Notes: generated from the letters alone by a model not told the origin. A stretch of DNA of 64,000 nt from Salinibacterium sp. ZJ70 (GCF_011751865.2 NZ_CP061770.1:930001-994000), one strand, 5' to 3'. Positions 24,857-33,862 are shown, counted from the stretch's first letter. Made by a program: numbers and translations.

Positions 24857-24876
24857 TTGGGACCTTCGACTCTGAA
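24857..24876. promoter_or_regulatory. DosR-like box between pta and cydA
   Basis: TTGGGACCTTCGACTCTGAA; core GGGACCTTCGACTC at 24859-24872. It is about -35 to -54 from the inferred pta transcription start and 72-91 bp before the cydA start. The site is near-palindromic, so it could serve both directions. Twelve bases are identical to the usp box. Confidence 0.55.
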
Positions 24877-24947
24877 AAAGGGTCGCGCGACAGGCGGAAG
24901 CTTGTTGCGATCGGTCGCACCCGCGCGGCCTGAGTTGAAGGAGAACC

Positions 24948-26528
24948 GTGGATCCGCTCGAGATCGCCCGGTGGCAGTTCGGCATCACGACCGTCTACCA
25001 CTTCATGATGGTGCCCCTGACCTTGGGGCTCGGCATGGTGGTGGCCGTCCTGCACACCATGTGGGTGCGCACCGCCGATGAGAAGTGGCTTCGGATGACG
25101 AAGTTCTGGGGGAAGCTCTACCTCGTCAACTTCATCATGGGTGTCGCAACCGGCATCGTGCAGGAGTTCCAGTTCGGCATGGCGTGGAGTGAGTACTCCC
25201 GCTTCGTCGGCGACGTCTTCGGCGCACCGCTCGCGATGGAGGGTCTGCTCGCGTTCTTCGTCGAGTCGACGTTCCTGGGTCTCTGGATCTTCGGATGGGA
25301 TCGCCTTCCGAAGAAGGTGCACCTCGCGACCCTCTGGCTCGCCGTCATCGGCTCGTGGGGCTCGGCCTACTTCATCCTCGCGGCGAACTCGTGGATGCAG
25401 CACCCCGTGGGCATCGAATTCGTGAACGGCAAGCCCGTCCTCAACGACATCTGGGCGGTTCTCACCAACAACACCGTGCTGGCGGCCTTCCCGCACACGA
25501 TCGCCGGTGCGATCGCCGTCGCCGGCGGGTTCCTCGTCGGCATCGCCTGGTACCAGCTGTGGCGTCGCCGCAAGGACGGCATCGACACCGTCGATGCGAA
25601 GGGCCGCGTCATCGTGGGCGAGGCGACCGACATCCCCGGTCGTGACAAGAAGGACCACTCCGTCTGGATCACCTCGATGCGGATCGGCGGCGTCGTCGCG
25701 ATCCTCGGCTTCGGGGCCGTCGCGATCACGGGCGACATCCAGGGCAAGCTCATGTACGAGCAGCAGCCGCTCAAGATGGCCGCGGCCGAAGCCGCCTGCC
25801 ACAGCGGCACGAGCTTCTCGGTGCTGTCGATCGGAAAGCTCGGTTCGCAGAACTGCGATGAGGTCGTTCCGATCATCGAGATCCCCGGTGTGCTCTCGTA
25901 CCTCGCGAAGGGCGACTTCACCACCGAGATGCCGGGCCTGAACGAGCTCATCCCGGAGTACGAGGAGAAGTACGGCACCAACCTGCCGGACAACCCGCTC
26001 TACGGTGAGCGCGCCGGCCAGAAGATCGACTACATGCCGAACCTCGAAGTCACCTACTGGGGCTTCCGCATCATGATCGGCTTCGGCGCGATCGCAGCCT
26101 TCGCGGGTGCCGTGGCGCTGTGGCTGACGCGCAAGGGCACCGTGCCGACCTCGAAGCCGCTCATGCAGCTCGCGATCTTCGGCATCCTCGCGCCCTTCGG
26201 CGCGAACGCGGCCGGCTGGGTCTTCACCGAGATGGGCCGCCAGCCCTTCGTCGTGGCGCCCAACCCCAACCCGAGCGGCGTCGACGGGGTCTTCATGTTC
26301 ACCGCCGCCGCGGTGTCGCCCGGTGTCGACGGACGAGAGATCGTGTTCTCGCTCGTCGCGCTCGGTCTCGTGTACCTCGCGCTCATGGTCGTCGAGGTGT
26401 TCCTGCTCGCGAAGTTCGTCCGAGCTGGCATCGCCGGCGTCATGCCCGAGAAGTTCACCGACCCCAACGAGCCCGGCGACGGAGACGGCGACGCGGATCG
26501 CCGCGACGTCCTCGCGTTCGCGTACTGA
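24948..26528 (+). CDS. cydA: Cytochrome bd ubiquinol/menaquinol oxidase subunit I
   Basis: 526 residues, multi-pass membrane protein with the haem sites of cytochrome bd. His18 (ITTVYHFMMVPLTLG) matches the b595 ligand, the His in AFPHTIAGA and the Met in GFRIMIGFG match the b558 ligands, and the GRQPF motif is present. Q-loop is of the short type. GTG start with AAGGAG seven bases upstream. High-affinity quinol oxidase for microaerobic respiration. First gene of cydA-cydB-cydDC; spacing to cydB is 18 bp with its own ribosome site. Confidence 0.96.
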   Translation: MDPLEIARWQFGITTVYHFMMVPLTLGLGMVVAVLHTMWVRTADEKWLRMTKFWGKLYLVNFIMGVATGIVQEFQFGMAWSEYSRFVGDVFGAPLAMEGLLAFFVESTFLGLWIFGWDRLPKKVHLATLWLAVIGSWGSAYFILAANSWMQHPVGIEFVNGKPVLNDIWAVLTNNTVLAAFPHTIAGAIAVAGGFLVGIAWYQLWRRRKDGIDTVDAKGRVIVGEATDIPGRDKKDHSVWITSMRIGGVVAILGFGAVAITGDIQGKLMYEQQPLKMAAAEAACHSGTSFSVLSIGKLGSQNCDEVVPIIEIPGVLSYLAKGDFTTEMPGLNELIPEYEEKYGTNLPDNPLYGERAGQKIDYMPNLEVTYWGFRIMIGFGAIAAFAGAVALWLTRKGTVPTSKPLMQLAIFGILAPFGANAAGWVFTEMGRQPFVVAPNPNPSGVDGVFMFTAAAVSPGVDGREIVFSLVALGLVYLALMVVEVFLLAKFVRAGIAGVMPEKFTDPNEPGDGDGDADRRDVLAFAY

Positions 26529-26546
26529 GCTAGGAGTACAGAAGAG

Positions 26547-27593
26547 ATGGATGCACTTCCCGTCGTCTGGTTCATCGCCATCGCGGTGCTGTGGATCGGA
26601 TACATCCTGCTCGAGGGCTTCGACCTCGGTGTGGGCATGCACATGCTGTTCAGCGCTCGCAATGACAAGGATCGTCGCGTGATGCTCAACTCGATCGGCC
26701 CTGTGTGGGACGGCAACGAAGTGTGGCTGCTCACCGCAGGTGCCGCCACCTTCGCAGCGTTCCCGTACTGGTACGCGTCGCTGTTCTCGACCCTCTACGT
26801 GCCGCTCACGCTCGTGCTCCTCGGACTGATCTTCCGTGCGGTCGCGATCGAGTACCGCGGCAAGGTCGTCGCGCAGAACTGGACGCTGTTCTGGGACCGC
26901 TCGATCGGCATCGGCAGCCTGGTGGCGGCCTTCGGCATCGGTGCGGGCCTCGCCCTCACCACCACCGGTCTTCCGATCGACGCGAACGGCGACCGCGTGG
27001 GTGGACCGTTCGTGTGGCTGACGCCGGAGGCCGTGCTCGGCGGTCTCGCGCTCGTCGGGTTCTCGCTCGTCCACGGCGCGACGTTCCTCGCGCTCAAGAC
27101 GGATGGCCCCGTGCGCGAGCGGATGAATCGCCTCGTTCCGCGTCTCGCGCCGATCGCCCTTCTGCCGATCACCGCCTGGGCGGTGCTCATCGAGGTGCGC
27201 ACCGGCGGCAACGCGCTCAGCTGGGTCCTGCTCCTGCTCGCCGTCGCCGCGGTGCTCATCGGCTACCTGTTCTCGCTCCGCGGGAGCGAGGGGCGTGCCT
27301 TCACGGGCTTCGCCGCCTTCGGCTTCTTCGGCGCCGGATCGATCTTCGCCGGGGTGTTCCCTGTGGTCTTGCCTTCGACGCTCGATCCCGCGTTCGACCT
27401 GACGGTCTGGAACGCCGCGAGCGGCAGCTACACGCTCGGCGTCATGACCGTCGTCACCGGGTTCGCCCTGCCGGTGGTGCTCGGCTACCAGGCATGGTCG
27501 TACTGGGTGTTCCGCAAGCGGGTCTCCCCGAACCACCTGCCCGACGCCCACGACGCGGTGCCCGCCGTGCGTGCGGCCACCCGCGCCAGCTGA
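26547..27593 (+). CDS. cydB: Cytochrome bd oxidase subunit II
   Basis: 348 residues, about eight membrane helices. The N-terminal WFIAIAVLWIGYILLEGFDLG is the CydB signature, and NEVWLLTAGAATFAAFP follows. AGGAG twelve bases upstream of the ATG. Forms the bd oxidase with CydA. The CydDC exporter gene starts just after its stop. Confidence 0.96.
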   Translation: MDALPVVWFIAIAVLWIGYILLEGFDLGVGMHMLFSARNDKDRRVMLNSIGPVWDGNEVWLLTAGAATFAAFPYWYASLFSTLYVPLTLVLLGLIFRAVAIEYRGKVVAQNWTLFWDRSIGIGSLVAAFGIGAGLALTTTGLPIDANGDRVGGPFVWLTPEAVLGGLALVGFSLVHGATFLALKTDGPVRERMNRLVPRLAPIALLPITAWAVLIEVRTGGNALSWVLLLLAVAAVLIGYLFSLRGSEGRAFTGFAAFGFFGAGSIFAGVFPVVLPSTLDPAFDLTVWNAASGSYTLGVMTVVTGFALPVVLGYQAWSYWVFRKRVSPNHLPDAHDAVPAVRAATRAS

Positions 27594-27594
27594 C

Positions 27595-30500
27595 ATGACC
27601 GACACGCTTCTGCGACGCCGCCCGGATCTCGGTCCGGGCGGCGTCCGTCACCTCGTCCCCGTCGCCTTCGCCGCCCTCGTGGGCGCGATCGGCATCATCC
27701 TCGTCGCCGAGTCCATCGCTCGGCAGATCGCAGCCATCGCCGAGGGCGCCGACCCGGCGGAGTGGCTCCTCGTGGGCGCGATCGGCGTCGTGCTGCGTGC
27801 GTTCGGCGTGTGGGCGCAGGGCGTATTCGCCCGCCGCGCCGCCATCCGTGCCAAGTCCGCCCTGCGGCGCGACCTCGTGGCGCGCATCGCCGCGGGGGAG
27901 CCGACCGGCGGCGGCACCGCTGTGCTCGCCACCGAGGGCCTCGACGCCCTCGACGACTACTACGCGGTGGCCGTTCCCGCGATGATCACCGCGGCCGTCG
28001 TGCCGCTCGCGACCGGCGCCCGCATCCTCGGCGCCGACCTCATCTCGGCGATCGTGCTCGTCTGCACCATCCCGCTCGTGCCCGTGTTCATGACCCTCAT
28101 CGGCATGCACACGCGCGACACCGTCGACCGTGCGACCGATGCCCTCACGCGCCTCGCCGACCACCTCGTCGAACTCGCGCGGGGTCTGCCGGTCCTCGTC
28201 GGACTCGGGCGCCTCGAGGAGCAGCTCGACGCTCTCGATCGCATCCAGAAGGATTACCGCTCCCGCACGATGGCGACGCTGCGCACAGCGTTCCTGTCGG
28301 CACTCGCCCTCGAGCTGATCGCCACCATCTCGGTCGCGATCATCGCTGTGTTCCTCGGCATGCGCCTGCTGTCGGGCACGGTGGGGCTCGACACAGCCCT
28401 GCTCGTGCTGCTGCTGGCCCCCGAGTGCTTCACGGCGCTGCGTGACGTCGGCGCCGCCTTCCACTCCTCGCAGGACGGTCTCTCGGCGCTCGCGCGCATC
28501 CGCGGGCTCCTCGCCGATGGGCGAGCTGCCGCGACCCCCCGCCCCGGCCCGCCCGCGCTGCAGGAAGTCTCTGTGCGCTACCCGAACCGCGAACCGGTGC
28601 TCACGCAGCTCACCCTGCGCCCCGTGCCGGGCCGCATCACCGCCGTCACCGGTCCCAGCGGATGCGGCAAATCCACCGCGCTCGCGGCGCTCGTGGGGGC
28701 CCTGCCCGCCGACGCGGAGGTCTCGGGTGTCGTGACGGGGGATCCGTCGTTCACGGCGTACGCCGCCCAGACCCCGCGCTTCGCGGAGGAGACCCTCGCC
28801 GACGAGCTCGCGCTCGCGGGTGCCGACCGCCCCGCAGCGGCAGCGCTCGCCGGCGAACTCGGACTCGCCGGACTTCTCGATGCACCGCTCGCCGAGCTGA
28901 GCCCCGGCGAGCAGCGCCGCGCGGCGCTCGCCCGCGCCTTCGCCCGCGTCGACGATGGGGCGTGGCTGCTCGTGCTCGACGAGCCGACAGCGCACCTCGA
29001 CGAGGCAGCCGCGGAGCTCGTCCGCGACGCGATCCGCGCCCGCGCCGACCGTGTCTCGACGGTGCTCGTGACCCACGAGCCGCGCACCCTCGCGCTCGCC
29101 GATGAGGTCGTCGCGCTGCACGCCGATGCGGATGCGGATGCGGATGCGCGCCCCGACATGGCCGACGCGCCCGAGGTCGCACCGCTGGCTGCTGAGAGCT
29201 CCCTGGCACGCGATGCCGCGGCGGCTCGCGGCGACGCCCGCAGCGGCGCGGCGCTGCGCACCGTGCTCGGCTTCGCGCCGTGGCGCTGGGTGGGCGCCGC
29301 CATCATGGCCACGCTCACCTTCCTGCTCGGCATGTCTCTCACGGCCGTCTCGGCGTGGCTCATCGTGCGCGCCGCCGACATGGAGCACATCATGTACCTC
29401 CTGGTCGCGATCGTCGGCGTCCGAGCCTTCGGCATCGGTCGTCCGATCGCGCGGTACGCCGAGCGGCTGCTGTCGCACAGCGCCGTGTTCCGCGCGACCG
29501 ATGCGCTGCGGTTGCGGCTGTGGCGTCGCATCGCCGCTCACGGTCCTGCGATGCGCGGGCTCCTCGGAGGCGGTGCAGCACTCGACGTGCTCGTCACCGA
29601 GCCCGCGGAGCTGCGCGACCAGCTGCCGCGCGTCATCCCGCCGCTCGCCGGAGGCATCGCGGCGACGCTCGCTGTCGGCATCGCGACGCAGCTGCTCGCC
29701 CCCGAGCTCGCGCCCGTCGTCTGGACAGTGCTGCTCGCGACCGCCGCCGTCGCGGCCGTCGTGTCGCTCGCGACCGCTCGCCGGACCGCGCGCGAGCGGG
29801 TTGAGGTGCGTGCATCGCTCGTGCGCCGCATCGCGGCTCTCGGCGATGCCGCAGACGAGCTGCGCGCGGGCGGCCTCGCCGACCGTGCTCTCGCCCGCAT
29901 CGACGAAGCCGGAGAGCGCCTCAGCAGATCCGAACGACGCACCGCCTCCGCCGACGGTCTCGGCGGGGCCTTCGCGATGCTGGGCTGCGCCGGGCTCGCC
30001 GTCGTCGTCCCCGTGCTGTCGCCCGCGAGCCTGCCCGTCGAGACGGTCGCCGTCGTCAGTCTTCTGGCGCTCGCGCTCGTCGAGGGCATGAGCGGCATCA
30101 TCGGCGCGGTACGGCGCATCCCGACGCTCACTGCGGTGCTCGCCCGGCTCGCGCCCGTGCTCGATGCACCGGAGGAGATCGGCGGGGACCGCCAGCTCGA
30201 TGGTCCTGTGTCGCGCCTCGAGCTCCGCGGCCTCGCACGCGAGCTGCCCGGTGCGCAGGCGCCGCTGTTCCGCGACGTCGATGCCGAGGTCCACCCGGGT
30301 GCGCGGCTGCGCATCGACGGCCCCTCCGGCTCGGGCAAGTCCACCCTTCTGGCGATGATCATGGGGGCCCTGCGCCCCGACGCCGGGGCCGTGCTCGCCG
30401 ACGGGATTCCCGTCGCCGAACTCGACCGCGCGTCGTGGAGCCGCCACGTGGCATGGTGCCCCCAGGAAGCGCATGTCTTCGACTCGACGATCCGCGGCAA

Positions 30501-30912
30501 CCTGCTCATCGGTCGTCGGCGCGACGAACCCGTCGACGACGAGGAGATGGAGTCCGCGCTGCGGCAGGCAGGGCTCGGCGAGCTCCTCGCCGCGCTGCCC
30601 GACGGTCTCGACACCCGAGTCGGGCGCGCGGGGCGCGCCCTCTCGGGAGGCGAGCGGCAGCGACTCGCCGTCGCTCGGGCCCTCCTCAGCCGCGCGGAGC
30701 TGCTGCTCCTCGACGAGCCGACCGCCCACCTCGACGAGCCGACCGCGCGGGCGCTCATGGGTGACCTGCGTGCCGCGAGCCGTGACCGGCTCGTCGTGCT
30801 CGTGAGCCACCGCGCCGACGACTGGAACCGTGACGACCGCGTCATCGCACTCGGCCAAGCGGAAGCGGGGAGCACGACCACCGGGCCCGTGGCCGTGCGC
30901 CACGGGGGTTGA
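27595..30912 (+). CDS. cydDC: Fused CydD-CydC thiol/haem ABC exporter
   Basis: 1105 residues in which two ABC half-transporters needed for cytochrome bd assembly are fused. Half 1 (about 1-510): membrane domain, Walker A GPSGCGKSTAL, signature LSPGEQRRA, Walker B VLDEPTAHLDE. Half 2 (about 560-1105): membrane domain, Walker A GPSGSGKSTLL, signature LSGGERQRL, Walker B LLDEPTAHLDEP. Both ATP sites look intact. The junction carries a tandem hexamer that encodes an Ala-Asp repeat. The ATG at 27595 follows the cydB stop by one base; a longer frame overlapping cydB is less likely. Fusion is common in actinobacteria. Confidence 0.93.
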   Translation: MTDTLLRRRPDLGPGGVRHLVPVAFAALVGAIGIILVAESIARQIAAIAEGADPAEWLLVGAIGVVLRAFGVWAQGVFARRAAIRAKSALRRDLVARIAAGEPTGGGTAVLATEGLDALDDYYAVAVPAMITAAVVPLATGARILGADLISAIVLVCTIPLVPVFMTLIGMHTRDTVDRATDALTRLADHLVELARGLPVLVGLGRLEEQLDALDRIQKDYRSRTMATLRTAFLSALALELIATISVAIIAVFLGMRLLSGTVGLDTALLVLLLAPECFTALRDVGAAFHSSQDGLSALARIRGLLADGRAAATPRPGPPALQEVSVRYPNREPVLTQLTLRPVPGRITAVTGPSGCGKSTALAALVGALPADAEVSGVVTGDPSFTAYAAQTPRFAEETLADELALAGADRPAAAALAGELGLAGLLDAPLAELSPGEQRRAALARAFARVDDGAWLLVLDEPTAHLDEAAAELVRDAIRARADRVSTVLVTHEPRTLALADEVVALHADADADADARPDMADAPEVAPLAAESSLARDAAAARGDARSGAALRTVLGFAPWRWVGAAIMATLTFLLGMSLTAVSAWLIVRAADMEHIMYLLVAIVGVRAFGIGRPIARYAERLLSHSAVFRATDALRLRLWRRIAAHGPAMRGLLGGGAALDVLVTEPAELRDQLPRVIPPLAGGIAATLAVGIATQLLAPELAPVVWTVLLATAAVAAVVSLATARRTARERVEVRASLVRRIAALGDAADELRAGGLADRALARIDEAGERLSRSERRTASADGLGGAFAMLGCAGLAVVVPVLSPASLPVETVAVVSLLALALVEGMSGIIGAVRRIPTLTAVLARLAPVLDAPEEIGGDRQLDGPVSRLELRGLARELPGAQAPLFRDVDAEVHPGARLRIDGPSGSGKSTLLAMIMGALRPDAGAVLADGIPVAELDRASWSRHVAWCPQEAHVFDSTIRGNLLIGRRRDEPVDDEEMESALRQAGLGELLAALPDGLDTRVGRAGRALSGGERQRLAVARALLSRAELLLLDEPTAHLDEPTARALMGDLRAASRDRLVVLVSHRADDWNRDDRVIALGQAEAGSTTTGPVAVRHGG
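29122..29149 (+). repeat. Short tandem hexamer repeat in cydDC linker
   Basis: About four consecutive GATGCG units, encoding alternating Asp and Ala between the two halves of CydDC. Slippage would lengthen or shorten the linker in two-residue steps without a frameshift. Confidence 0.8.
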
Positions 30913-30933
30913 CCCCACCCTCGACACGTCAGG

Positions 30934-30967
30934 ATCCCGGATGCCGCCCGCGCGCAGCATCCGGGAT
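30934..30967. terminator. Hairpin between cydDC and the sensor kinase gene
   Basis: An 11-bp perfect stem ATCCCGGATGC / GCATCCGGGAT with a 12-base loop, 21 bp after the cydDC stop and ending 9 bp before the kinase ATG. It may terminate cydDC; its closeness to the next start also allows an operator role. Confidence 0.5.
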
Positions 30968-30976
30968 GCTGGTGTC

Positions 30977-32332
30977 ATGACCGCAGTTCCCGCTCCCACG
31001 ACCCGACGCCGAGGCTACGGCGACTTCTGGAAGGGACTCCTGCCCGAGCTCGGGTTCCTGCTGCCCCAGCTGCCTGTCGTCGTGATCGGGTTCACCGTGC
31101 TCCTCACGGTCTTCGTGGCGGGCGTCGGCATGATCCCGATCATCGTCGGTGTGCCGATCGTCGTGCTCGCGCTGTTCATCGCGCGCGGGTTCGGCATCCT
31201 CGAGATCTGGCGACTGCGCGGTGCGAAGTTCCCGGCTATCACTCCGCCCCGCTGGGACCGCCGCGCCCCCGGCAAGGGCACGAGCGACTGGCTCAAGCTC
31301 ATCGCCCCCACGATCGACGGTCATTACTGGCTCTACCTGCTGCACGGCCTCATCGTGAACCCCATCGTCGGCATCGTCACGTGGACGCTCACGATCGTGT
31401 GGCTCTCGATCGGACTCGCGGGCACCCTCTCCGTGCTCGCCCTCACCCCGCTCAACCAGGACGGCCTCGGGTTCATCGTCATGGGCTGGCTTCCGGATGC
31501 CGCCGCCATGATCGGCCCGAGCGCCGCGGTCCCCGTGCTCACCGCGATCGGCGTCGTCTTCCTCGCGGCCCTCCCATTCGTCACTCACGGGCTCGTGTGG
31601 GTGCACCACGCGATCGCCAAGGGCATGCTCGCCGCTTTCCGCTCCGAAGAGCTGCGCGAGAAGGTCGCCGACCTCTCCGCCTCCCGCACCGCCGCCGTCG
31701 CCGCCGAAGGCGCCGCCCTCCGCCGCCTCGAGCGCGACATCCACGACGGCCCGCAGCAGCGCCTGGTGCGCATGCAGATGGACCTCGCTGCCGCCGAACG
31801 TCAGCTCGACAAGAATCCGGAGGCCGCGCGCACCCTCATCGCCGAAGCGCGCACCCAGTCCAAGGAGGCGCTCGAGGAGCTCCGCGCCCTCTCGCGCGGG
31901 TTCGCGCCCCCCATCCTGCTCGACCGCGGACTCGTCGCCGCGCTCGAATCGCTCGCCGTGCGCTCGCCGCTGCCCGTGCACATCGAGAACATGCTGCCTG
32001 CGGGGTACGTGATCCCGGCTGAGTCGGCGCGCAACGCGTACTTCATCGCAGCGGAAGCGCTCACGAACGTCGCCAAGCACGCCCACGCGCAGAACGCCTG
32101 GGTGCGCCTCGAACTGCACCGCGCCCCCAATTCCGAGTGGGTCGAGATCATCGTCACCGACGACGGGCGCGGGGGAGCGGCCGCTCTCGACGGCCACGGA
32201 CTCGCCGGCATCGACGAGCGCGTGCGCGGACTCGGCGGCGCCGTCGAGGTGCGCAGCCCGATCGGGGGCCCGACGCACGTCATCAGCCGCGTGCCCGTGC
32301 TGGGCGTGCTGCCCATGATCATCTCAGGGTGA
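30977..32332 (+). CDS. Membrane-bound NarL-type sensor histidine kinase
   Basis: 451 residues: an N-terminal membrane sensor region with four or more hydrophobic segments (about 22-70 and 110-220), a HisKA_3 region with the phosphoacceptor His in LERDIHDGPQQRLVRMQ, and an HATPase (NVAKHAHAQ, DDGRGGA, GLAGIDERV). The signal is unknown; the sensor region resembles the poorly characterised actinobacterial putative sensor domain. The ATG at 30977 was chosen over an upstream in-frame start inside cydDC. The response regulator follows 24 bp later. Position behind cydDC may be accidental or functional. Confidence 0.88.
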   Translation: MTAVPAPTTRRRGYGDFWKGLLPELGFLLPQLPVVVIGFTVLLTVFVAGVGMIPIIVGVPIVVLALFIARGFGILEIWRLRGAKFPAITPPRWDRRAPGKGTSDWLKLIAPTIDGHYWLYLLHGLIVNPIVGIVTWTLTIVWLSIGLAGTLSVLALTPLNQDGLGFIVMGWLPDAAAMIGPSAAVPVLTAIGVVFLAALPFVTHGLVWVHHAIAKGMLAAFRSEELREKVADLSASRTAAVAAEGAALRRLERDIHDGPQQRLVRMQMDLAAAERQLDKNPEAARTLIAEARTQSKEALEELRALSRGFAPPILLDRGLVAALESLAVRSPLPVHIENMLPAGYVIPAESARNAYFIAAEALTNVAKHAHAQNAWVRLELHRAPNSEWVEIIVTDDGRGGAAALDGHGLAGIDERVRGLGGAVEVRSPIGGPTHVISRVPVLGVLPMIISG

Positions 32333-32356
32333 CCGCGGATCGCTAGCCTGGGGGGT

Positions 32357-33001
32357 GTGAACGTGCGTGTAGTGGTGGCAGACGATTCCGTGCTTCTGCG
32401 CGAAGGGCTCGTGCGCGTGCTCGAGGAGGCGGGGCATGAGGTCGTCGGCGCGTACGGCGATGCCGTCGAGCTGCTCGCCCACGTGAACGACCTGGCCCCC
32501 GAGCTCGCGGTGCTCGACGTGCGAATGCCGCCCACCTACCGCGACGAGGGTGTGCGCGCCGCGATCCGTCTGCGCACCGAGCGTCCAGGGATGGGGATCC
32601 TTCTGCTGTCGCAGTACGTGGAGGTCGCCTACGCCCAGGAGCTGCTCGGATCGGGCGGCGGGGGAGTCGGCTACCTCCTGAAGGACCGCGTCGCCTCGCT
32701 CGACGAGCTCACCGACGCCGTCGACCGCATCGCGTCGGGAGGCACCGTGCTCGATCCCGAGGTCGTCGCGCAGCTCATCGGGCGGCGCAACGACCCGCTG
32801 TCATCGCTCACCCCGCGTGAGCGTGAGGTGCTGCAGCTCATGGCGGAGGGGCGCAGCAACGCCGCGATCGCCAAGGACCTGTTCATCGGCGTCGGGGCGG
32901 TCGAGAAGAACGTCACCTCGATCTTCACCAAGCTCGGTCTTGAAGACTCGGGCACCGATCACCGCCGCGTGCTCGCGGTGATCGCGTGGCTGCAACGCTG
33001 A
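32357..33001 (+). CDS. LuxR/NarL-type response regulator
   Basis: 214 residues: receiver domain with acidic DD near the N-terminus and the phosphorylated Asp in AVLDVRMPP, then a LuxR-type DNA-binding domain (LTPREREVLQLMAEGRSNAAIAKDL). GTG start, with TAGCCT about 8 bases upstream suggesting a nearly leaderless transcript from its own promoter in addition to read-through from the kinase. Target genes unknown. Confidence 0.9.
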   Translation: MNVRVVVADDSVLLREGLVRVLEEAGHEVVGAYGDAVELLAHVNDLAPELAVLDVRMPPTYRDEGVRAAIRLRTERPGMGILLLSQYVEVAYAQELLGSGGGGVGYLLKDRVASLDELTDAVDRIASGGTVLDPEVVAQLIGRRNDPLSSLTPREREVLQLMAEGRSNAAIAKDLFIGVGAVEKNVTSIFTKLGLEDSGTDHRRVLAVIAWLQR

Positions 33002-33172
33002 TCTGCTGGCTGCGCCCCTGATCGCCGGGCCGCGGCGGATGCGGTCGACAGGCAGGTGTCGACGCGCGGGCGGATCTGATGATCAACGCCCGCGCGCCGA
33101 CTGATGAACAATGCACCCACCCGTCAGGTGCACCGGTCATCGGTGTTGGGTATCGCAGGTGTACCCGGGGGT

Positions 33173-33189
33173 CCGGTGCGTTGCACCGG
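33173..33189. terminator. Hairpin CCGGTGC-GTT-GCACCGG
   Basis: A perfect 7-bp stem with a three-base loop, between the convergent response-regulator and small DUF2510 genes. A second copy of the arm (GTGCACCGG) lies at 33128-33136, so alternative pairings exist. The rest of this 200-bp gap has no gene that I can support. Confidence 0.45.
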
Positions 33190-33201
33190 AGTCGATGGCC
33201 G

Positions 33202-33384
33202 TCAGGCGACGGATGTCCGCCAGGCGCGGACGGATTCTGCTGTCGAACTGTGGATCTCGGGGCGGTTCTCCTGGATGTGGTTGGTCCAGGCGACGCCATT
33301 CCACCAGCGCAGCTGGGGGATGCCGAGCGGATCGCGGTACCAGCCGGCGGGGGCGCCCGCCGATGAGGGGGTGACGATGTTCAT
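33202..33384 (-). CDS. Stand-alone DUF2510 peptide
   Basis: 60 residues. The core GWYRDPLGIPQLRWWNG is a complete DUF2510 motif, very close to the N-terminus of the protein at 7211-8218, followed by a short polar tail with no folded domain or membrane segment. The ATG has CAGGAG seven bases upstream, so it looks translated. DUF2510 is usually fused to other domains; alone it could be an adaptor or a remnant. The 274 bp upstream, to the csp gene, contain only small inverted repeats (for example CCCCG-AATG-CGGGG). Confidence 0.6.
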   Translation of the reverse strand: MNIVTPSSAGAPAGWYRDPLGIPQLRWWNGVAWTNHIQENRPEIHSSTAESVRAWRTSVA

Positions 33385-33616
33385 GAATCGCTCCTGGGGG
33401 GACGGGTGGCCGCGGGTGGGGTTCGAGCGAAGCGGCTGACGCGATCATATTGCCCCCCGAATGCGGGGTGCAAGAGGCAATTGCGCACGTGTGGAAAACC
33501 GCGAGATCCGCAACCTCCCTCTTCCGAGAATCGTGCGAGACGGTCGCTGTCCGGGTGGGCATCGACCATCTCGCAGGATCCGCGGGGGAGCGGGTGTGAG
33601 GTGCTGAGGGCATGCA

Positions 33617-33647
33617 GAAGGGGCGGGAGCTGAGCCCCCGCCCCTTC
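33617..33647 (-). terminator. Terminator of the cold-shock gene
   Basis: An 11-bp stem GAAGGGGCGGG / CCCGCCCCTTC just downstream of the csp stop on the minus strand. Confidence 0.8.
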
Positions 33648-33658
33648 CGTGAAACGAC

Positions 33659-33862
33659 TTACGCCGCGGCGATGTTCGATGCCTGCATGCCCTTTTGGCC
33701 AGGCACGACGTCGAACGAAACCCGCTGGCCGTCGTCGAGGCTGCGGTGGCCGGACCCGACGATTGCCGAGTAGTGCGCGAAGAGGTCGGCGCTGCCGTCA
33801 TCGGGGGCGATGAATCCAAAGCCCTTTTCAGCGTTGAACCACTTCACAGTTCCGGTGGTCAT
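33659..33862 (-). CDS. cspA: Cold-shock protein (CspA family)
   Basis: A 67-residue single cold-shock domain with [19 protein letters not shown] (RNP1 KGFGFI) and the RNP2-like DLFAHYS. It binds single-stranded RNA and DNA and acts as an RNA chaperone. A ribosome site (GGAG) lies 7 bases upstream. It is next to a membrane-lipid desaturase on the same strand, a plausible cold-response pair. Confidence 0.96.
   Translation of the reverse strand: MTTGTVKWFNAEKGFGFIAPDDGSADLFAHYSAIVGSGHRSLDDGQRVSFDVVPGQKGMQASNIAAA

Noticed and set aside
24468..27605. A 1045-codon minus-strand frame opposite cydAB
   Set aside because: Antisense shadow of cydA and cydB with no domain; the only real minus-strand gene in its 3' part is pta, in a different frame.
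27454..30999. A 1181-codon open frame on the minus strand opposite cydDC
   Set aside because: Low-complexity Arg/His/Asp/Glu-rich translation typical of antisense frames in high-GC genes; the plus strand encodes a clear ABC exporter.
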